From Rhizobiales bacterium GAS188 (lineage in GTDB: Bacteria > Pseudomonadota > Alphaproteobacteria > Rhizobiales > Beijerinckiaceae): 64,000 nt of DNA. Position 1 is the first letter of the stretch. Every line of letters starts with the position of its first letter. A program made the translations under genes and the position numbers. Shown in pieces: positions 34,862 through 44,000 of this stretch. Below the pieces are notes generated by a model, which worked only from the letters and a program-made list of their open reading frames with translations, ran no database searches and was not told the origin of the DNA. Location of the stretch: the NCBI GenBank assembly GCA_900104855.1, contig FNSS01000001.1, positions 7,573,001-7,637,000 of the forward strand. The letters run 5' to 3'.

Positions 34862-37834
34862 ATGGAAACGATACTATCCCAACAGCGCACCCTGCCCGCG
34901 ATCGCAGCATTCGCCGTAGGCATAGCGGTGTCTTCGCTGATCCACACTCCGTTTGGCTTGCTGGCTCCGATAGTCGCTCTTTTCCTCTTCGCCAGCGGCC
35001 GCACAGGATTGCTGCTCCATGTCGCATCGGCGATCGGGTTGGTCGGATCACTGCTCGTCGCTGCATTTTACGAAGGCGAGGCACGTGACTTCGCCACGAT
35101 GTGGGCGGCGTTCTTCGCCCTAGCGACTTGCATCGGAGCGCTCTTCGCGGCCCGCGCAACGGCGCCATCGAGTGCCCAAGCAATGCCGGCGCCGATCCAC
35201 GGCACAATGCCTGATGAGGCGACGTCCTATCCGGTGATCGGCCCTACGCTCCTTGAAAAAGCAGAGCCTCGGCACTCGCCATTCGTCGGCATCTCCGCCG
35301 AGGATGACAGGGTCTCGGCTGCCCAGCTGGCCGCTGCCTCATTCTGGGGAGGCACTCGGTTCCACATGAGGTATTGGCGAAGCCATGCCGATGGTGGCTA
35401 TCGCTGGGTCGAGAGTCGCTCAGAGCCGTTACGCGAGCCGAGCGGCACCCGACTATGGAGCAGCATCACTGCCGACATTGATGACCAGCGGCCAGGGCAC
35501 GATCCGCCAACAAGGATCGCGTTCAACCCACCAAGTGACGACGACGCAGTCCGCGCCGCAAAGATCGTCGAAAAATTGCTCGGCAATGCATGGGCGTTCG
35601 ATGCTGCCGGGAGGCCGACCTATCTGACCCCGCTCGGCCAGACTCTGGTCGCCACGACGCTGGAGGAGTTTCAGGCTGCGGTGGATGAAGGTCACACCTT
35701 TTTCAAGCGGACGGCCCATCCCGACGACTATGACCGCCTCTCTGCCGCATGGCATCACAGCCTTCAAACCGGCGATCCGTTTTTCCTCGACCGCCGCATC
35801 CGGCGCGCATCGGGAATCCATGAATGGAATCGAACTGGTTTCGTGCCGACCCGCGACAGGCAAGGCCGTATCACGGGATGGTACGGCGCGACGATCGACC
35901 TCGACGCTCATAGGATCGCCGAGGCGGAATTGCGCGACCGGGAGCGGGAGCTTTCGCAGCTCGTCAACATGGTGCCGGTCCACATCAGGCGTATGACGCC
36001 CCAAGGCGAGCCGACCTTCTTCAACAAGCGGTTGATGGACTTCTTGGGGTTGGGGGATGTGGCCGATTTGGACAAGCCGGGCATGAGCCGGCTGGCGGCA
36101 ATCATACAGGGCCTCGTCCATCCCGACGATGCACCCAGCCTCCTAGGGACGGCCCGCCGTTGCTTCGCAGCCGGCGAGCCCTTCTCCATGAAATACCGTA
36201 TGCGGCGTGCGGATGGCGCGTATTGCTGGGTTGATACTCGCGCGGAACCGCTGCGAGATGAAAGTCGAGCGATCGTCCAATGGTATGTAGTCTCCCTTGA
36301 TATCGACGATGAGATGCGCGCGCAGCAGGCGCTGCACGACAGGGAGCGCGAGCTGTCGCAGCTCGTGGACATGGTTCCGAGCCTTCTCTGGCGATTGAAC
36401 CCGGACGGCGAGCCAAGCTACTTCAACAAGCGTACGATCGATTTTCTTGGTCTGGATGCAGCGGACTATGACAAATCGGGCATGAGCCGACTGGCGGCCA
36501 CCCTGGCAGCCATCATACATCCCGATGACGCAGTAGGCGTGACGGAAGGCCTCTACCACTCCTTGGTCACAGGCGAGCCTTTTTCCATGACATATCGCCT
36601 GCGTCGTGCCGACGGCGTCTACCGCTGGGTGTCTGGCCGCGCCGAGCCGATGCGGGATGAGAGCGGACGCATCATCCAGTGGTACGGCCTCGCTCATGAC
36701 ATCGACGATCAGATGCATGCCGAAGCGGCGATTCGCCAGAGCGAGCGGCGGCTTCAGCAGATGATCGACGCTGTGCCGGTCTACATCTTGAGCTTCACGG
36801 CCTCGGGAGAGCCGATCTACGTCAACAAGCGATACCAGGACTACCTCGGCTTCTCTGTCCCGAGCTTCGACTCTCTTGAGGAGCAGCTACGCGCGATCAT
36901 TCATCCTGACGATTTCGCTGAAGTGCATCGCACGTTATCGAATTGCTTCCAAACAGGCGAGCCATTCCTGATGCGGTTTCGCCGGCGCGGGAAAGACGGA
37001 GTCTATCTCTGGACAGAAGGCAGAGCGGAGCCGCTACGCGATCAGGACGGAGCGATTGTGCAATGGTACGGCGTTTCTCTCGATATCGAGGATGAGAGGC
37101 GAGCGCAGGAGGCGTTGCGGCAAGCCTCCGCCAAGCTCGCCCAGGCGACTCAGGCTGCCAGCCTCGCAGAACTTTCGGCTTCGATCGCGCACGAGGTGAA
37201 TCAGCCTCTGGCCGCGATTGTCGCCAACTCGTATGCCTGCCAGCGTTGGCTGTCCGCCGAGCCGCCGAACGTCGAACGCGCGAAGATCACGGTCGAGCGC
37301 GTCATCCGGGACGCTAACTCGGCGGCGGATGTCGTCAGCCGCATCCGCGCCTTGTTCAAGCAATCCGTAGAGACCAGGACGAGCACTGTGCTCCCTGGCG
37401 TCCTTACCGAAGCGCGCAACCTCATGGCCGAGGAGGCGGCGCGGCGTCGCGTTCGTATGGACGTCGACGTCGAAGACAACCTTCCGCTTGTCGCGTTCGA
37501 TCGCGTCCAGCTGCAGCAGGTTCTGATCAATCTCATCCGTAATGGCATGGACGCGATGGACTCTATTGCGGGCGACAGAACTCTTGCGGTGCGTGTGCGC
37601 CGAATGGGAGATGTGGTCCGGACCGAAATCAGTGACCGCGGCCGGGGTGTCGAGTTTCCGGACAGGATATTCGAGCCCTTCTTCACGACGAAGCAGAACG
37701 GGATGGGCATGGGATTGGCGATCTGCCGCACGATTGTCGAATCGCACGGCGGACGGTTGTGGGCTGAGGAGAACAAGCCGCAAGGAGCGACGTTCATCTT
37801 CACGCTGCCGATTGAAGAGAAAGCGGCGCTATGA
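34862..37834 (+). CDS. Multi-PAS sensor histidine kinase, FixL-like
   Basis: A 990-residue membrane kinase from ATG 34862; upstream in-frame starts exist but this one puts the first of about four membrane helices (residues ~11-97) at the N-terminus. Four PAS_3-type repeats follow, each with an HPDD motif (near residues 286, 420, 553 and 681), and a partial PAS before them. The dimerisation domain has SIAHEVNQPLAAI with phospho-His 777. The ATPase part has LINLIRNGMDAM and GMGMGLAICRTIVESHGG. No heme-ligand residue of FixL could be assigned. It overlaps the first response regulator by four bases (ATGA). Confidence 0.92.
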   Translation: METILSQQRTLPAIAAFAVGIAVSSLIHTPFGLLAPIVALFLFASGRTGLLLHVASAIGLVGSLLVAAFYEGEARDFATMWAAFFALATCIGALFAARATAPSSAQAMPAPIHGTMPDEATSYPVIGPTLLEKAEPRHSPFVGISAEDDRVSAAQLAAASFWGGTRFHMRYWRSHADGGYRWVESRSEPLREPSGTRLWSSITADIDDQRPGHDPPTRIAFNPPSDDDAVRAAKIVEKLLGNAWAFDAAGRPTYLTPLGQTLVATTLEEFQAAVDEGHTFFKRTAHPDDYDRLSAAWHHSLQTGDPFFLDRRIRRASGIHEWNRTGFVPTRDRQGRITGWYGATIDLDAHRIAEAELRDRERELSQLVNMVPVHIRRMTPQGEPTFFNKRLMDFLGLGDVADLDKPGMSRLAAIIQGLVHPDDAPSLLGTARRCFAAGEPFSMKYRMRRADGAYCWVDTRAEPLRDESRAIVQWYVVSLDIDDEMRAQQALHDRERELSQLVDMVPSLLWRLNPDGEPSYFNKRTIDFLGLDAADYDKSGMSRLAATLAAIIHPDDAVGVTEGLYHSLVTGEPFSMTYRLRRADGVYRWVSGRAEPMRDESGRIIQWYGLAHDIDDQMHAEAAIRQSERRLQQMIDAVPVYILSFTASGEPIYVNKRYQDYLGFSVPSFDSLEEQLRAIIHPDDFAEVHRTLSNCFQTGEPFLMRFRRRGKDGVYLWTEGRAEPLRDQDGAIVQWYGVSLDIEDERRAQEALRQASAKLAQATQAASLAELSASIAHEVNQPLAAIVANSYACQRWLSAEPPNVERAKITVERVIRDANSAADVVSRIRALFKQSVETRTSTVLPGVLTEARNLMAEEAARRRVRMDVDVEDNLPLVAFDRVQLQQVLINLIRNGMDAMDSIAGDRTLAVRVRRMGDVVRTEISDRGRGVEFPDRIFEPFFTTKQNGMGMGLAICRTIVESHGGRLWAEENKPQGATFIFTLPIEEKAAL

Positions 37835-38472
37835 AGACGAAAGACCATATCGTCTTCATCGTCGATGACGACGCGCGGATACGCGAGGCGCTGAGCGAAT
37901 TGCTGGAGTCGTATGGGATACGCGCTGTCTCTTATGGATCGGCTGGCGAGTATGTGCGCGCCGATAAGCCTGACTTGCCCGCGAGCCTCATCCTCGACGT
38001 GGAACTGCCGGACATCAACGGCCTCGATCTCCAGAAGCAGATCGCCAACGGAAATCACCCGCCGATTATCTTCATCACCGGGCACGGCGACATCCCATCG
38101 TCTGTGCGCGCGATCAAGCACGGCGCGGTGGACTTTCTCACGAAGCCATTCAGGGACGATGATCTGATGGAAGCTGTCAAAACCGGATTAGCTCAAGACC
38201 GGCAGGCGCGACTGGAGCGTGCCGAGATGACCGCCCTTCTGGAGCGCTATTCGGCGCTGACGCCCCGAGAGCGGGACGTGTTGCCGCTGGTCGTCAGCGG
38301 CCTTCTCAATAAGCAAGCTGCGGCTGAGCTCGGGATCAGGGAGGTAACTCTCCAGATCCATCGGAGGAACGTGCTGCAGAAAATGGGGGCCGCCTCCCTC
38401 GCCGATCTCGTGCGCATGGCGGAAAAGCTTCAGATTCCGATCACCCATTCTCGCCGCGGGCCGGAGAGCTGA
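37831..38472 (+). CDS. FixJ-type response regulator
   Basis: A 213-residue two-domain regulator: receiver with Asp-Asp-Asp acidic pocket (VDDDARIREA), phospho-acceptor Asp56 in LILDVELPDINGLDLQ, Lys in FLTKPF, then a LuxR-type HTH (LTPRERDVLPLVVSGLLNKQ ... EVTLQIHRRNVLQKMG). Its ATG overlaps the kinase stop, so it is the most direct partner of the kinase. As a FixJ homologue it should bind DNA after phosphorylation. Confidence 0.93.
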   Translation: MKTKDHIVFIVDDDARIREALSELLESYGIRAVSYGSAGEYVRADKPDLPASLILDVELPDINGLDLQKQIANGNHPPIIFITGHGDIPSSVRAIKHGAVDFLTKPFRDDDLMEAVKTGLAQDRQARLERAEMTALLERYSALTPRERDVLPLVVSGLLNKQAAAELGIREVTLQIHRRNVLQKMGAASLADLVRMAEKLQIPITHSRRGPES

Positions 38473-38474
38473 CC

Positions 38475-38873
38475 GTGAACGACCGCAGACGCACGATAGC
38501 TCTTGTCGATGACGACCCGCGAGTTTTGGAGTCACTGGAAGAACTTTTCGAGTCGAGCGGCTATGTGGTTCGCGCGTACCCGTCGGCCAAGGCGTTGATC
38601 AACGCCGGGCTGTCTAATGTTGATTGCTTAATAACCGACATCGGTATGCCCGCGGTTGACGGGTTTGAGCTTCATCGCCTCGTGAAGAGTGTGCGGCCGG
38701 ATCTTCCCGTATTCTTCATAACTGGTCGCGACGTGATGGGTGACCAGCAACGTGCAGTCCTAAACGGCAGTAGCGGCTTTTTCCGAAAACCCTTTGACGG
38801 GCCGGCTTTACTGGCAGCTGTCAGCAAGGCTTTGGAGTCGAAAAGTGAGATGAGCACATCTAACGAAGGATGA
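38475..38873 (+). CDS. Single-domain response regulator
   Basis: A 132-residue receiver without output domain, with a GTG start two bases after the previous stop. The acidic pocket is VDDDPRVLES and the phospho-acceptor Asp55 lies in CLITDIGMPAVDGFEL; the Lys is in FFRKPFDGPAL. Such stand-alone receivers act as phosphate sinks or relay proteins. Placed between two FixJ-type regulators it could set the direction or duration of signalling. It overlaps the next gene by four bases. Confidence 0.9.
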   Translation: MNDRRRTIALVDDDPRVLESLEELFESSGYVVRAYPSAKALINAGLSNVDCLITDIGMPAVDGFELHRLVKSVRPDLPVFFITGRDVMGDQQRAVLNGSSGFFRKPFDGPALLAAVSKALESKSEMSTSNEG

Positions 38874-39550
38874 GCATCATGCGGCAAACTCAAACGGCGT
38901 CATCCACGTCTCAGCCAAACGAAGAGCAGCCTCTTGTCATGATTGTCGATGACGACGCCGCTATTCGCGAAGCACTTCACGAGCTCATGCTCTCGGCGGG
39001 AATGCAGCCAGTATGTTTTTCTTCGACCCGAGATCTGCTTGATGCCGGTCTGCCCGAGAGGCCGGGGTGTCTTATTCTCGACGTGCGGATGCCTGGTTCA
39101 AGCGGCCTCGATCTCCAGAGCCATCTCGCCGTCAAGGGCGATGCGCCTCCGATCATTTTTCTCACGGGGCACGGCGACATTCCGATGACTGTCCAGGCCA
39201 TGAAGCTGGGCGCCGTAGACTTCCTCACGAAACCAGTACGAGACCAGACGCTGCTCGACGCCGTAACTGCCGCCGTTGAGAGAGACGTTGCCCGCAGAAG
39301 GGAAGCTCGGCTTGTCAAGAAGCATATCGAGCGGCTGGCGACACTTACGCCGCGTGAGCGGCAGGTGTTCCGTGAGGCAGCACGCGGACGCCTCAACAAG
39401 CAGATCGCCTTCGACCTCGGCATCAGTGTGGTCACCGTCAAACTCCATCGCAGCAATGTCATGCGAAAGTTGCAGGCCGGAGCTGTCGGCGAACTTATCC
39501 GCACCTGGGAAGCACTGCCGGCGGATATACGCGAGGCGCATAAAGACTAG
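38870..39550 (+). CDS. FixJ-type response regulator
   Basis: A 226-residue regulator with an extra ~20-residue polar N-terminal extension. Receiver: VDDDAAIREALHEL, Asp71 in LILDVRMPGSSGLDLQ, and Lys in FLTKPVRDQ. Output: LTPRERQVFREAARGRLNKQ ... VVTVKLHRSNVMRKL. It is clearly a paralogue of the regulator at 37831, sharing the phrase FLTGHGDIP-like in the receiver, but the two recognition helices differ, so they should bind different promoters. Confidence 0.92.
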   Translation: MSIMRQTQTASSTSQPNEEQPLVMIVDDDAAIREALHELMLSAGMQPVCFSSTRDLLDAGLPERPGCLILDVRMPGSSGLDLQSHLAVKGDAPPIIFLTGHGDIPMTVQAMKLGAVDFLTKPVRDQTLLDAVTAAVERDVARRREARLVKKHIERLATLTPRERQVFREAARGRLNKQIAFDLGISVVTVKLHRSNVMRKLQAGAVGELIRTWEALPADIREAHKD

Positions 39551-39567
39551 GCCCCGAGATGGTTATC

Positions 39568-39590
39568 ATGCCGCGACGGACACGCGGCAT
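39568..39590 (+). terminator. Hairpin after the two-component operon
   Basis: ATGCCGCG and CGCGGCAT pair perfectly over 8 bp with a 7-base loop, 18 bases after the last stop. There is no T-run after it, so it may be only a weak or Rho-assisted terminator. The rest of the gap to 39994 shows no gene. Confidence 0.4.
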
Positions 39591-39994
39591 TCGGCGATCA
39601 CTTGCACCCCTTTGCGGACAGCGGAGCCCTTGAGACGCCGTAACGCGGCTCTTTTGGAAAACGCGCCATTGATCCAAGCGACTACCGCACGTGGGCGCGA
39701 CGTTGCGCGCTATCAGTGTTTGGCTGTGTCAGGTATCTGTCGGGCACCGATGCGAAGGGCGAATTTCTTCTACCCACGCATGCCCAGGCCACCCGCGTCC
39801 TGCATGACTTTCCTATCGCCGAGCGTATTCTTCCTCGACCTTCGCATCATATGACAGATGCCTCTGTCGAATAGGCTTGTGGACCGGATCGACGCATTCT
39901 CTCTACGCTGACCAAGTGATTGCGCTGGAGAGCTGACCGCCGCGACCGAAGCTACGTTTCGGCGCTCATCCAGTGCACACGGAGGATCAAATCA

Positions 39995-40984
39995 ATGAAC
40001 GACCATGCAATTTCGCCTGCGGATGCATCGCGCCGCCATGTCCTGCTGGGCGGCTTGATGGCCACCGTTGCGGCCGGACTGCCTTCGGCTGTCTCAGCCC
40101 AAACAACTCCCTCTCGCACAGGAGCCAAGACAATGAGCACCATCACCGCAAAAGACGGCACCGAAATCTATTACAAAGACTGGGGTCCCAAGAACGCGCA
40201 GCCGATCGTCTTCCACCATGGGTGGCCGCTGAGCGGCGACGATTGGGACACGCAGATGCTCTACTTCCTCGGCAGAGGCTACCGCGTCATCGCCCATGAC
40301 CGGCGCGGCCATGGCCGCTCAGCGCAGGTGAGCGACGGCCACGACATGGACCACTACGCTGCGGACGTTGCCGCTGTGGTCGAGCATCTCGATCTGAGAA
40401 ATGCCGTCCATATCGGTCACTCTACTGGTGGAGGCGAAGCGACCCACTACGTCGCGCGGCATGGTCAGCCTCGGGGCCGCGTCGCGAAGCTCGTCCTCGT
40501 CGGCGCGGCGCCGCCAATCATGGTGAAAACGCCGGCCAACCCGGGCGGTCTCCCGATCGAAGTGTTCGATGGCTTGCGCAAGACGCTCGCCGATAACCGG
40601 GCACAGTTCTATCTCGACTTCGCAAGCGGACCGTTCTACAGCTTCAACCGGTCCGGCGCGAAGCCGATCCCCGGCGTGATCCAGAACTGGTGGCGGCAGG
40701 GCATGATGGGCAGCGCCAAGGCGCACTATGAGGGCATCAAAGCCTTCTCGGAAACCGATTTCACGGAAGATCTCAAGAACATCGCCGTGCCGACGCTCGT
40801 GATGCACGGCGACGACGACCAGATCGTGCCGATCGCTGACTCGGCGCCGTTGTCGGCGAAGCTGCTGAAAAACAGCACGCTTAAGATCTATAAAAGCTTC
40901 CCGCACGGCATGTGTACCACCCACGCCGAAACCGTGAATCCAGACTTGCTCGCCTTCGTCGCGGGCGCTCCGTCACGAAGCTAG
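39995..40984 (+). CDS. Tat-exported chloroperoxidase-like alpha/beta-hydrolase
   Basis: A 329-residue protein starting at ATG 39995, with GGAGG ten bases upstream. The leader [18 protein letters not shown] has twin arginines and ends near SAVSAQ. The mature part resembles cofactor-free non-heme haloperoxidases: [24 protein letters not shown], the nucleophile elbow [13 protein letters not shown], an Asp in HGDDDQIVP and His in [11 protein letters not shown]. These enzymes hydrolyse esters or form peracids. Home export of this family is less common; the periplasmic site is a direct reading of the leader. It may be a target of the adjacent two-component system. Confidence 0.9.
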   Translation: MNDHAISPADASRRHVLLGGLMATVAAGLPSAVSAQTTPSRTGAKTMSTITAKDGTEIYYKDWGPKNAQPIVFHHGWPLSGDDWDTQMLYFLGRGYRVIAHDRRGHGRSAQVSDGHDMDHYAADVAAVVEHLDLRNAVHIGHSTGGGEATHYVARHGQPRGRVAKLVLVGAAPPIMVKTPANPGGLPIEVFDGLRKTLADNRAQFYLDFASGPFYSFNRSGAKPIPGVIQNWWRQGMMGSAKAHYEGIKAFSETDFTEDLKNIAVPTLVMHGDDDQIVPIADSAPLSAKLLKNSTLKIYKSFPHGMCTTHAETVNPDLLAFVAGAPSRS

Positions 40985-40989
40985 TGCTC

Positions 40990-41025
40990 AGTGGGTTGTC
41001 CGGCGATATCGCTGGACAACCCACT
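40990..41025. terminator. Strong 12-bp inverted repeat after the hydrolase
   Basis: AGTGGGTTGTCC (40990-41001) and GGACAACCCACT (41014-41025) are exact complements and the loop itself (GGCGATATCGCT) is largely self-complementary. It starts 5 bases after the hydrolase stop. No T-run follows. It may be a bidirectional terminator or part of the adjoining IS remnant. Confidence 0.45.
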
Positions 41026-41076
41026 TCCAAGCGTTTGCGAGGAAACGCGCGAAGCTCCATCAGACGCGTCTTCTGA

Positions 41077-41258
41077 GTTCGTCCCGTTGCGGCTGTTGCC
41101 ACTGCCACGCCCAGGCGGGTCGCTTTTCTCATGGCCAAGAAAGTCCTCAGGTTGCTTGTAGTTATCGAGTAGTTGATCAAGAATTTCTAATGTACTCGTT
41201 CCATTATCCGTCATGTGAATTCACAGAAACCTCCTTACACAATCTTTCTGACACCCTC
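41077..41258 (-). mobile_element. IS256-family remnant: terminal repeat plus internally deleted transposase start
   Basis: From ATG 41214 the minus strand reads MTDNGTSTLEILDQLLDNYK then QPEDFLG, the N-terminus of an IS256-family transposase, and passes directly into GHEKSDPPGRGSGNSRNGTN, which in intact proteins lies some 25-30 residues further on. The in-between segment, with LLKQLTKxxVERAL-like sequence, is deleted in frame, and the catalytic part is gone. The outer side (41234-41258) ends in GACACCCTC, which reads GAGGGTGTC from the element tip inward and resembles an IS256-family terminal repeat. Confidence 0.7.
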
Positions 41259-41516
41259 AGCGGGACCAGCGTTCGACGGGCGAGAGCGCCTACTCCTTCA
41301 TACCAGCCTCTTCACCATCAAATCTTCGCTGCGGTCCACTGAGAGCACAGGCTGCCCTGTCCTCAGGTATAGCCTTCCCTCTCCCTTGACCCGATCGACT
41401 GCCAACACGCTTCAACATAGCGTTCATGACCGACACGTCTCGATCCCGCAAAACAGGAACGCATCATGTCGCAGGCAGCAACAAAACCCCGTACGATTGG
41501 CCAGCAGGAGACAAAC
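41259..41516. other. Intergenic, no gene recognised
   Basis: From the IS tip to the metallo-hydrolase gene there is no open frame with a family match. The hydrolase promoter must lie here or in the IS end. Confidence 0.4.
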
Positions 41517-42431
41517 ATGAGCTTGGACAACACCTCACACCCCGGTAGGCCGGGGCTCGACGAATTGGTTCCGTCGCGCTACGCGCTGCGGGTCGGCGCG
41601 ATTGACGTGATGGTGGTCAGCGATGGGGTGCTATCGTTGCCAGGCGAGATGTTGGGCTACAACGTCGACCCGACCGTCCGGGCGACCTGGCTGGAGGACA
41701 TGTTCCTGCCGCCGGACATGCTCGAGTGGGCGCTGAACGTGGTCGTGGTGCGTAGCGGCGGCCGGACCATACTCATCGACGCTGGGATGGGAATGGAGTT
41801 CCCGGACTTGCCGCGGGCCGGGCACGTGGTCTCGCGACTGGAGGCCGCCGGCATCGAACTCGCATCCGTGACGGACGTGGTGCTTACCCACCTGCACATG
41901 GACCACGTTGGCGGGCTACTCATCGACGGGGTGAGGGACCGGCTGCGTCCGGACCTGCGGGTCCACCTGGCGGCCGCCGAGGCCAAGTTCTGGGAGTCGC
42001 CCGATTTCTCCCGCGTCTCCATGCCGCCGGGGTTCCCGGACGCGCTCCGGCGGACGGCCAAGCGGTTCTTGAAGGAGTATGACAGCCAGCTGCGGCCGTT
42101 CGAGACGGAGTACGAGGTGGCGCCGGGGGTGCTCGTCCGTCGCACCGGCGGCCACACTCCCGGGCACAGCGTGGTCCGCCTGGCGTCCGGCGGCGACCGG
42201 CTGACATTCGCCGGCGACGCCGTGTTCCAGGTCGGGTTCGAGCACCCCGATTGGTACAACGGCTTCGAACACGACCCCGAGGAGGCGGCCCGCGTCCGGG
42301 TCCGTCTTCTGCGGGAGCTCGCGGCGAACCGCGAGTCGCTGGTGGCCACTCACCTGTCGTTCCCGTCCGTCTGCCATGTGGCGGCCGACGGCGACGTCTT
42401 TCGCTGGGTACCGGGCCCCTGGGAGTATTGA
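41517..42431 (+). CDS. Metallo-beta-lactamase-fold hydrolase
   Basis: A 304-residue MBL-fold protein from ATG 41517; an in-frame ATG at 41466 would add 17 polar residues. The zinc motif is THLHMDHVGG, with the later ligands in GGHTPGHSVVRL (His), FAGDAVFQ (Asp) and ATHLSFPS (His). The wording matches cytoplasmic lactonase/hydrolase-type MBL proteins, such as quorum-signal lactonase relatives. No signal peptide. Base composition rises in GC here compared with the IS remnant to its left. It is followed at 126 bp by a nitroreductase. Confidence 0.88.
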   Translation: MSLDNTSHPGRPGLDELVPSRYALRVGAIDVMVVSDGVLSLPGEMLGYNVDPTVRATWLEDMFLPPDMLEWALNVVVVRSGGRTILIDAGMGMEFPDLPRAGHVVSRLEAAGIELASVTDVVLTHLHMDHVGGLLIDGVRDRLRPDLRVHLAAAEAKFWESPDFSRVSMPPGFPDALRRTAKRFLKEYDSQLRPFETEYEVAPGVLVRRTGGHTPGHSVVRLASGGDRLTFAGDAVFQVGFEHPDWYNGFEHDPEEAARVRVRLLRELAANRESLVATHLSFPSVCHVAADGDVFRWVPGPWEY

Positions 42432-42557
42432 CCGCTTATTGGGTTAAGGCCCGGCGGCCCTCCCATCGGCATCCTTTGTCGGCATTCATCTATCGAGAAG
42501 GCCCGGCGCGAGCTTGAGTTGCGTCCGCGCCCCCTCGAGTGATTCAAAGAGGCGATC

Positions 42558-43223
42558 ATGGACGTATATGAGGCGGTCACAAGCCGACGGTCGGTGCGCG
42601 GATTCACCGACGAGCCCGTGTCGCGGGAGGTGCTGGAGCGCGTGCTGTCCGCCGCGGCTTGGTCTCCGTCCGGATCGAACCTCCAGCCGTGGAACACCTT
42701 CGTGCTGACCGGCGCGCCGCTGGCCGAGCTCAAGACACACGCCGTCGAACGGGTGGCCCATGGCGACCCCTGGGACGAGCGGCAGTACGAGATGTACCCG
42801 CCCGCGCTGAAGTCCCCGTACGGAGAGCGCCGATCCGCCTTCGGCAAGGAGCGCTACAGCGCACTCGGCATTGCGCGCGAGGACTGGGAGGCGCGCCAGC
42901 GAGCGGCCATCGCCAACTGGAACTGTTTCGGCGCCCCAGCCGCCCTGTTCTGCTACATCGACCGCAACCTCGGCCCGCCCCAATGGGCCGATGTCGGCAT
43001 GTATCTGCAGACCGTCATGCTGCTGCTCCGCGCCGAAGGGCTGCACAGTTGCCCGCAGATGGCGTGGTCGCAGGTTCGCGCGACGGTCGCGGAATTCCTG
43101 TCACCCCCGGACGGGCTCATCCTCTACTGCGGCATGTCGATCGGGCACGAGGACCCCGCGGTGAGTTACGCCCGTACCAGCCGGGCCCCGCTCAACGAGA
43201 CAGTCACGTTCGTCGGTGGTTAG
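42558..43223 (+). CDS. Nitroreductase-family FMN oxidoreductase
   Basis: A 221-residue protein with the FMN-binding start TSRRSVRGFTDEPVSREVLE and AAWSPSGSNLQPWNTFVL, and a late SIGHEDPAVSY. These homodimers use NAD(P)H to reduce nitroaromatics, quinones or flavins. It lies in the same direction as the MBL-fold gene; both are very GC-rich. Together with the Old Yellow Enzymes and quinone reductases it fits a xenobiotic-reduction theme. Confidence 0.9.
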   Translation: MDVYEAVTSRRSVRGFTDEPVSREVLERVLSAAAWSPSGSNLQPWNTFVLTGAPLAELKTHAVERVAHGDPWDERQYEMYPPALKSPYGERRSAFGKERYSALGIAREDWEARQRAAIANWNCFGAPAALFCYIDRNLGPPQWADVGMYLQTVMLLLRAEGLHSCPQMAWSQVRATVAEFLSPPDGLILYCGMSIGHEDPAVSYARTSRAPLNETVTFVGG

Positions 43224-43233
43224 GCGCGGCGCT

Positions 43234-43458
43234 ATGGTGAGAACCTACCGTGAAATTGCAATAGAAGAAATGGTGCTAACTGTCGAAGAAGCGATGAGCC
43301 GCGCTATTGACTGTTGGGGAGACCTCCCGCCGTCAATGAAAGAAGCGATCGAGCAGTTTCGAACCGAAGTTGGGGCGGCAATCGATTCCGTAGAAATTGT
43401 CAAAAAGGCGCTCGGCACACAGGCGCCCGAAACGGACAGTGGGGACGGCCCTGCCTGA
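43234..43458 (+). CDS. Small hypothetical protein
   Basis: A 74-residue acidic, helical protein (MVRTYREIAIEEMVLTVEEA ... LPPSMKEAIEQFRTEVGA). It starts 10 bp after the nitroreductase stop. Its codon use is clearly less GC-rich than the preceding genes. I recognise no family. It could be a genuine small gene acquired separately, or a chance frame. Confidence 0.4.
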   Translation: MVRTYREIAIEEMVLTVEEAMSRAIDCWGDLPPSMKEAIEQFRTEVGAAIDSVEIVKKALGTQAPETDSGDGPA

Positions 43459-43540
43459 AGCGTGATGAAATTGCCAATGGACTGTTCGGGGGCCAGCTGC
43501 TCCAGTCGAACCCAGATCCGGGATTGGCTTGGCAATCGCT

Positions 43541-43890
43541 TCAAAACTCGATGACCCGCAGCGCCGACGATCTTTCTGCTCTCCAGATCGAGATGGGTCG
43601 AAACGATATCGTCGAAGGCGTAGGTGCGGTTTGGTCCGACGTTGAGAATGCCTTGGTTAATGGCGTCGAATAGGTCGGCGGCGCTGGCTTCGAGTTGCTG
43701 GCGACTGGCCGTCTAGACCGGTCGGATCGGCGAGGTAACGTAGAGCGACTTCGGGGCCAACAGAAATGGATCGAGTGCTGGCTGATCGCCGGAAGCCTTG
43801 CCGAAGGTAGCGAGCACGCCTCACGGTCCCAGCGTCTCCAGTGACTTCAGGAACGTGTCCACCAAAGCGGGGTGAGGCTGACTTGCGCCT
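43541..43890 (-). pseudogene. Quinone oxidoreductase/Zn-type alcohol dehydrogenase, C-terminal remnant
   Basis: The minus strand reads PALVDTFLKSLETLGP, stop, GVLATFGKASGDQPALDPFL and LAPKSLYVTSP, a further stop, then RQQLEASAADLFDAINQG, TYAFDDIVSTHLDLESRKIV and GA. This is the C-terminal third of an MDR-type quinone oxidoreductase with in-frame stops and a damaged end. The N-terminal cofactor domain is missing. It is a decayed relative of the intact gene at 58907-59881. Confidence 0.75.
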
Positions 43891-43971
43891 CGCCTCGGGT
43901 CGCGGCGAAGCGAGCTGAAAGCGAAGCGTCAGCAATGCTCTCAACCAACCGGGCATCAATGGGTGTCCATC

Positions 43972-44000
43972 TGTCGACATGTTGACAATCGACATTGTCA
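43972..44000. promoter_or_regulatory. Twin palindromes upstream of the decayed quinone oxidoreductase
   Basis: TGTCGACA (43972-43979) is followed by TGACAAT-CGAC-ATTGTCA (43983-44000), a perfect 7-bp inverted repeat. Such sites are typical operators of MarR/TetR/HxlR-type repressors. The operator is in better shape than the gene it should serve. Confidence 0.45.

Noticed and set aside
35900-37130. DNA-level tandem repeat across the PAS domains of the kinase
   Set aside because: The similarity is explained by homologous PAS domains in the protein; the nucleotide sequences have diverged and do not form a simple repeat.
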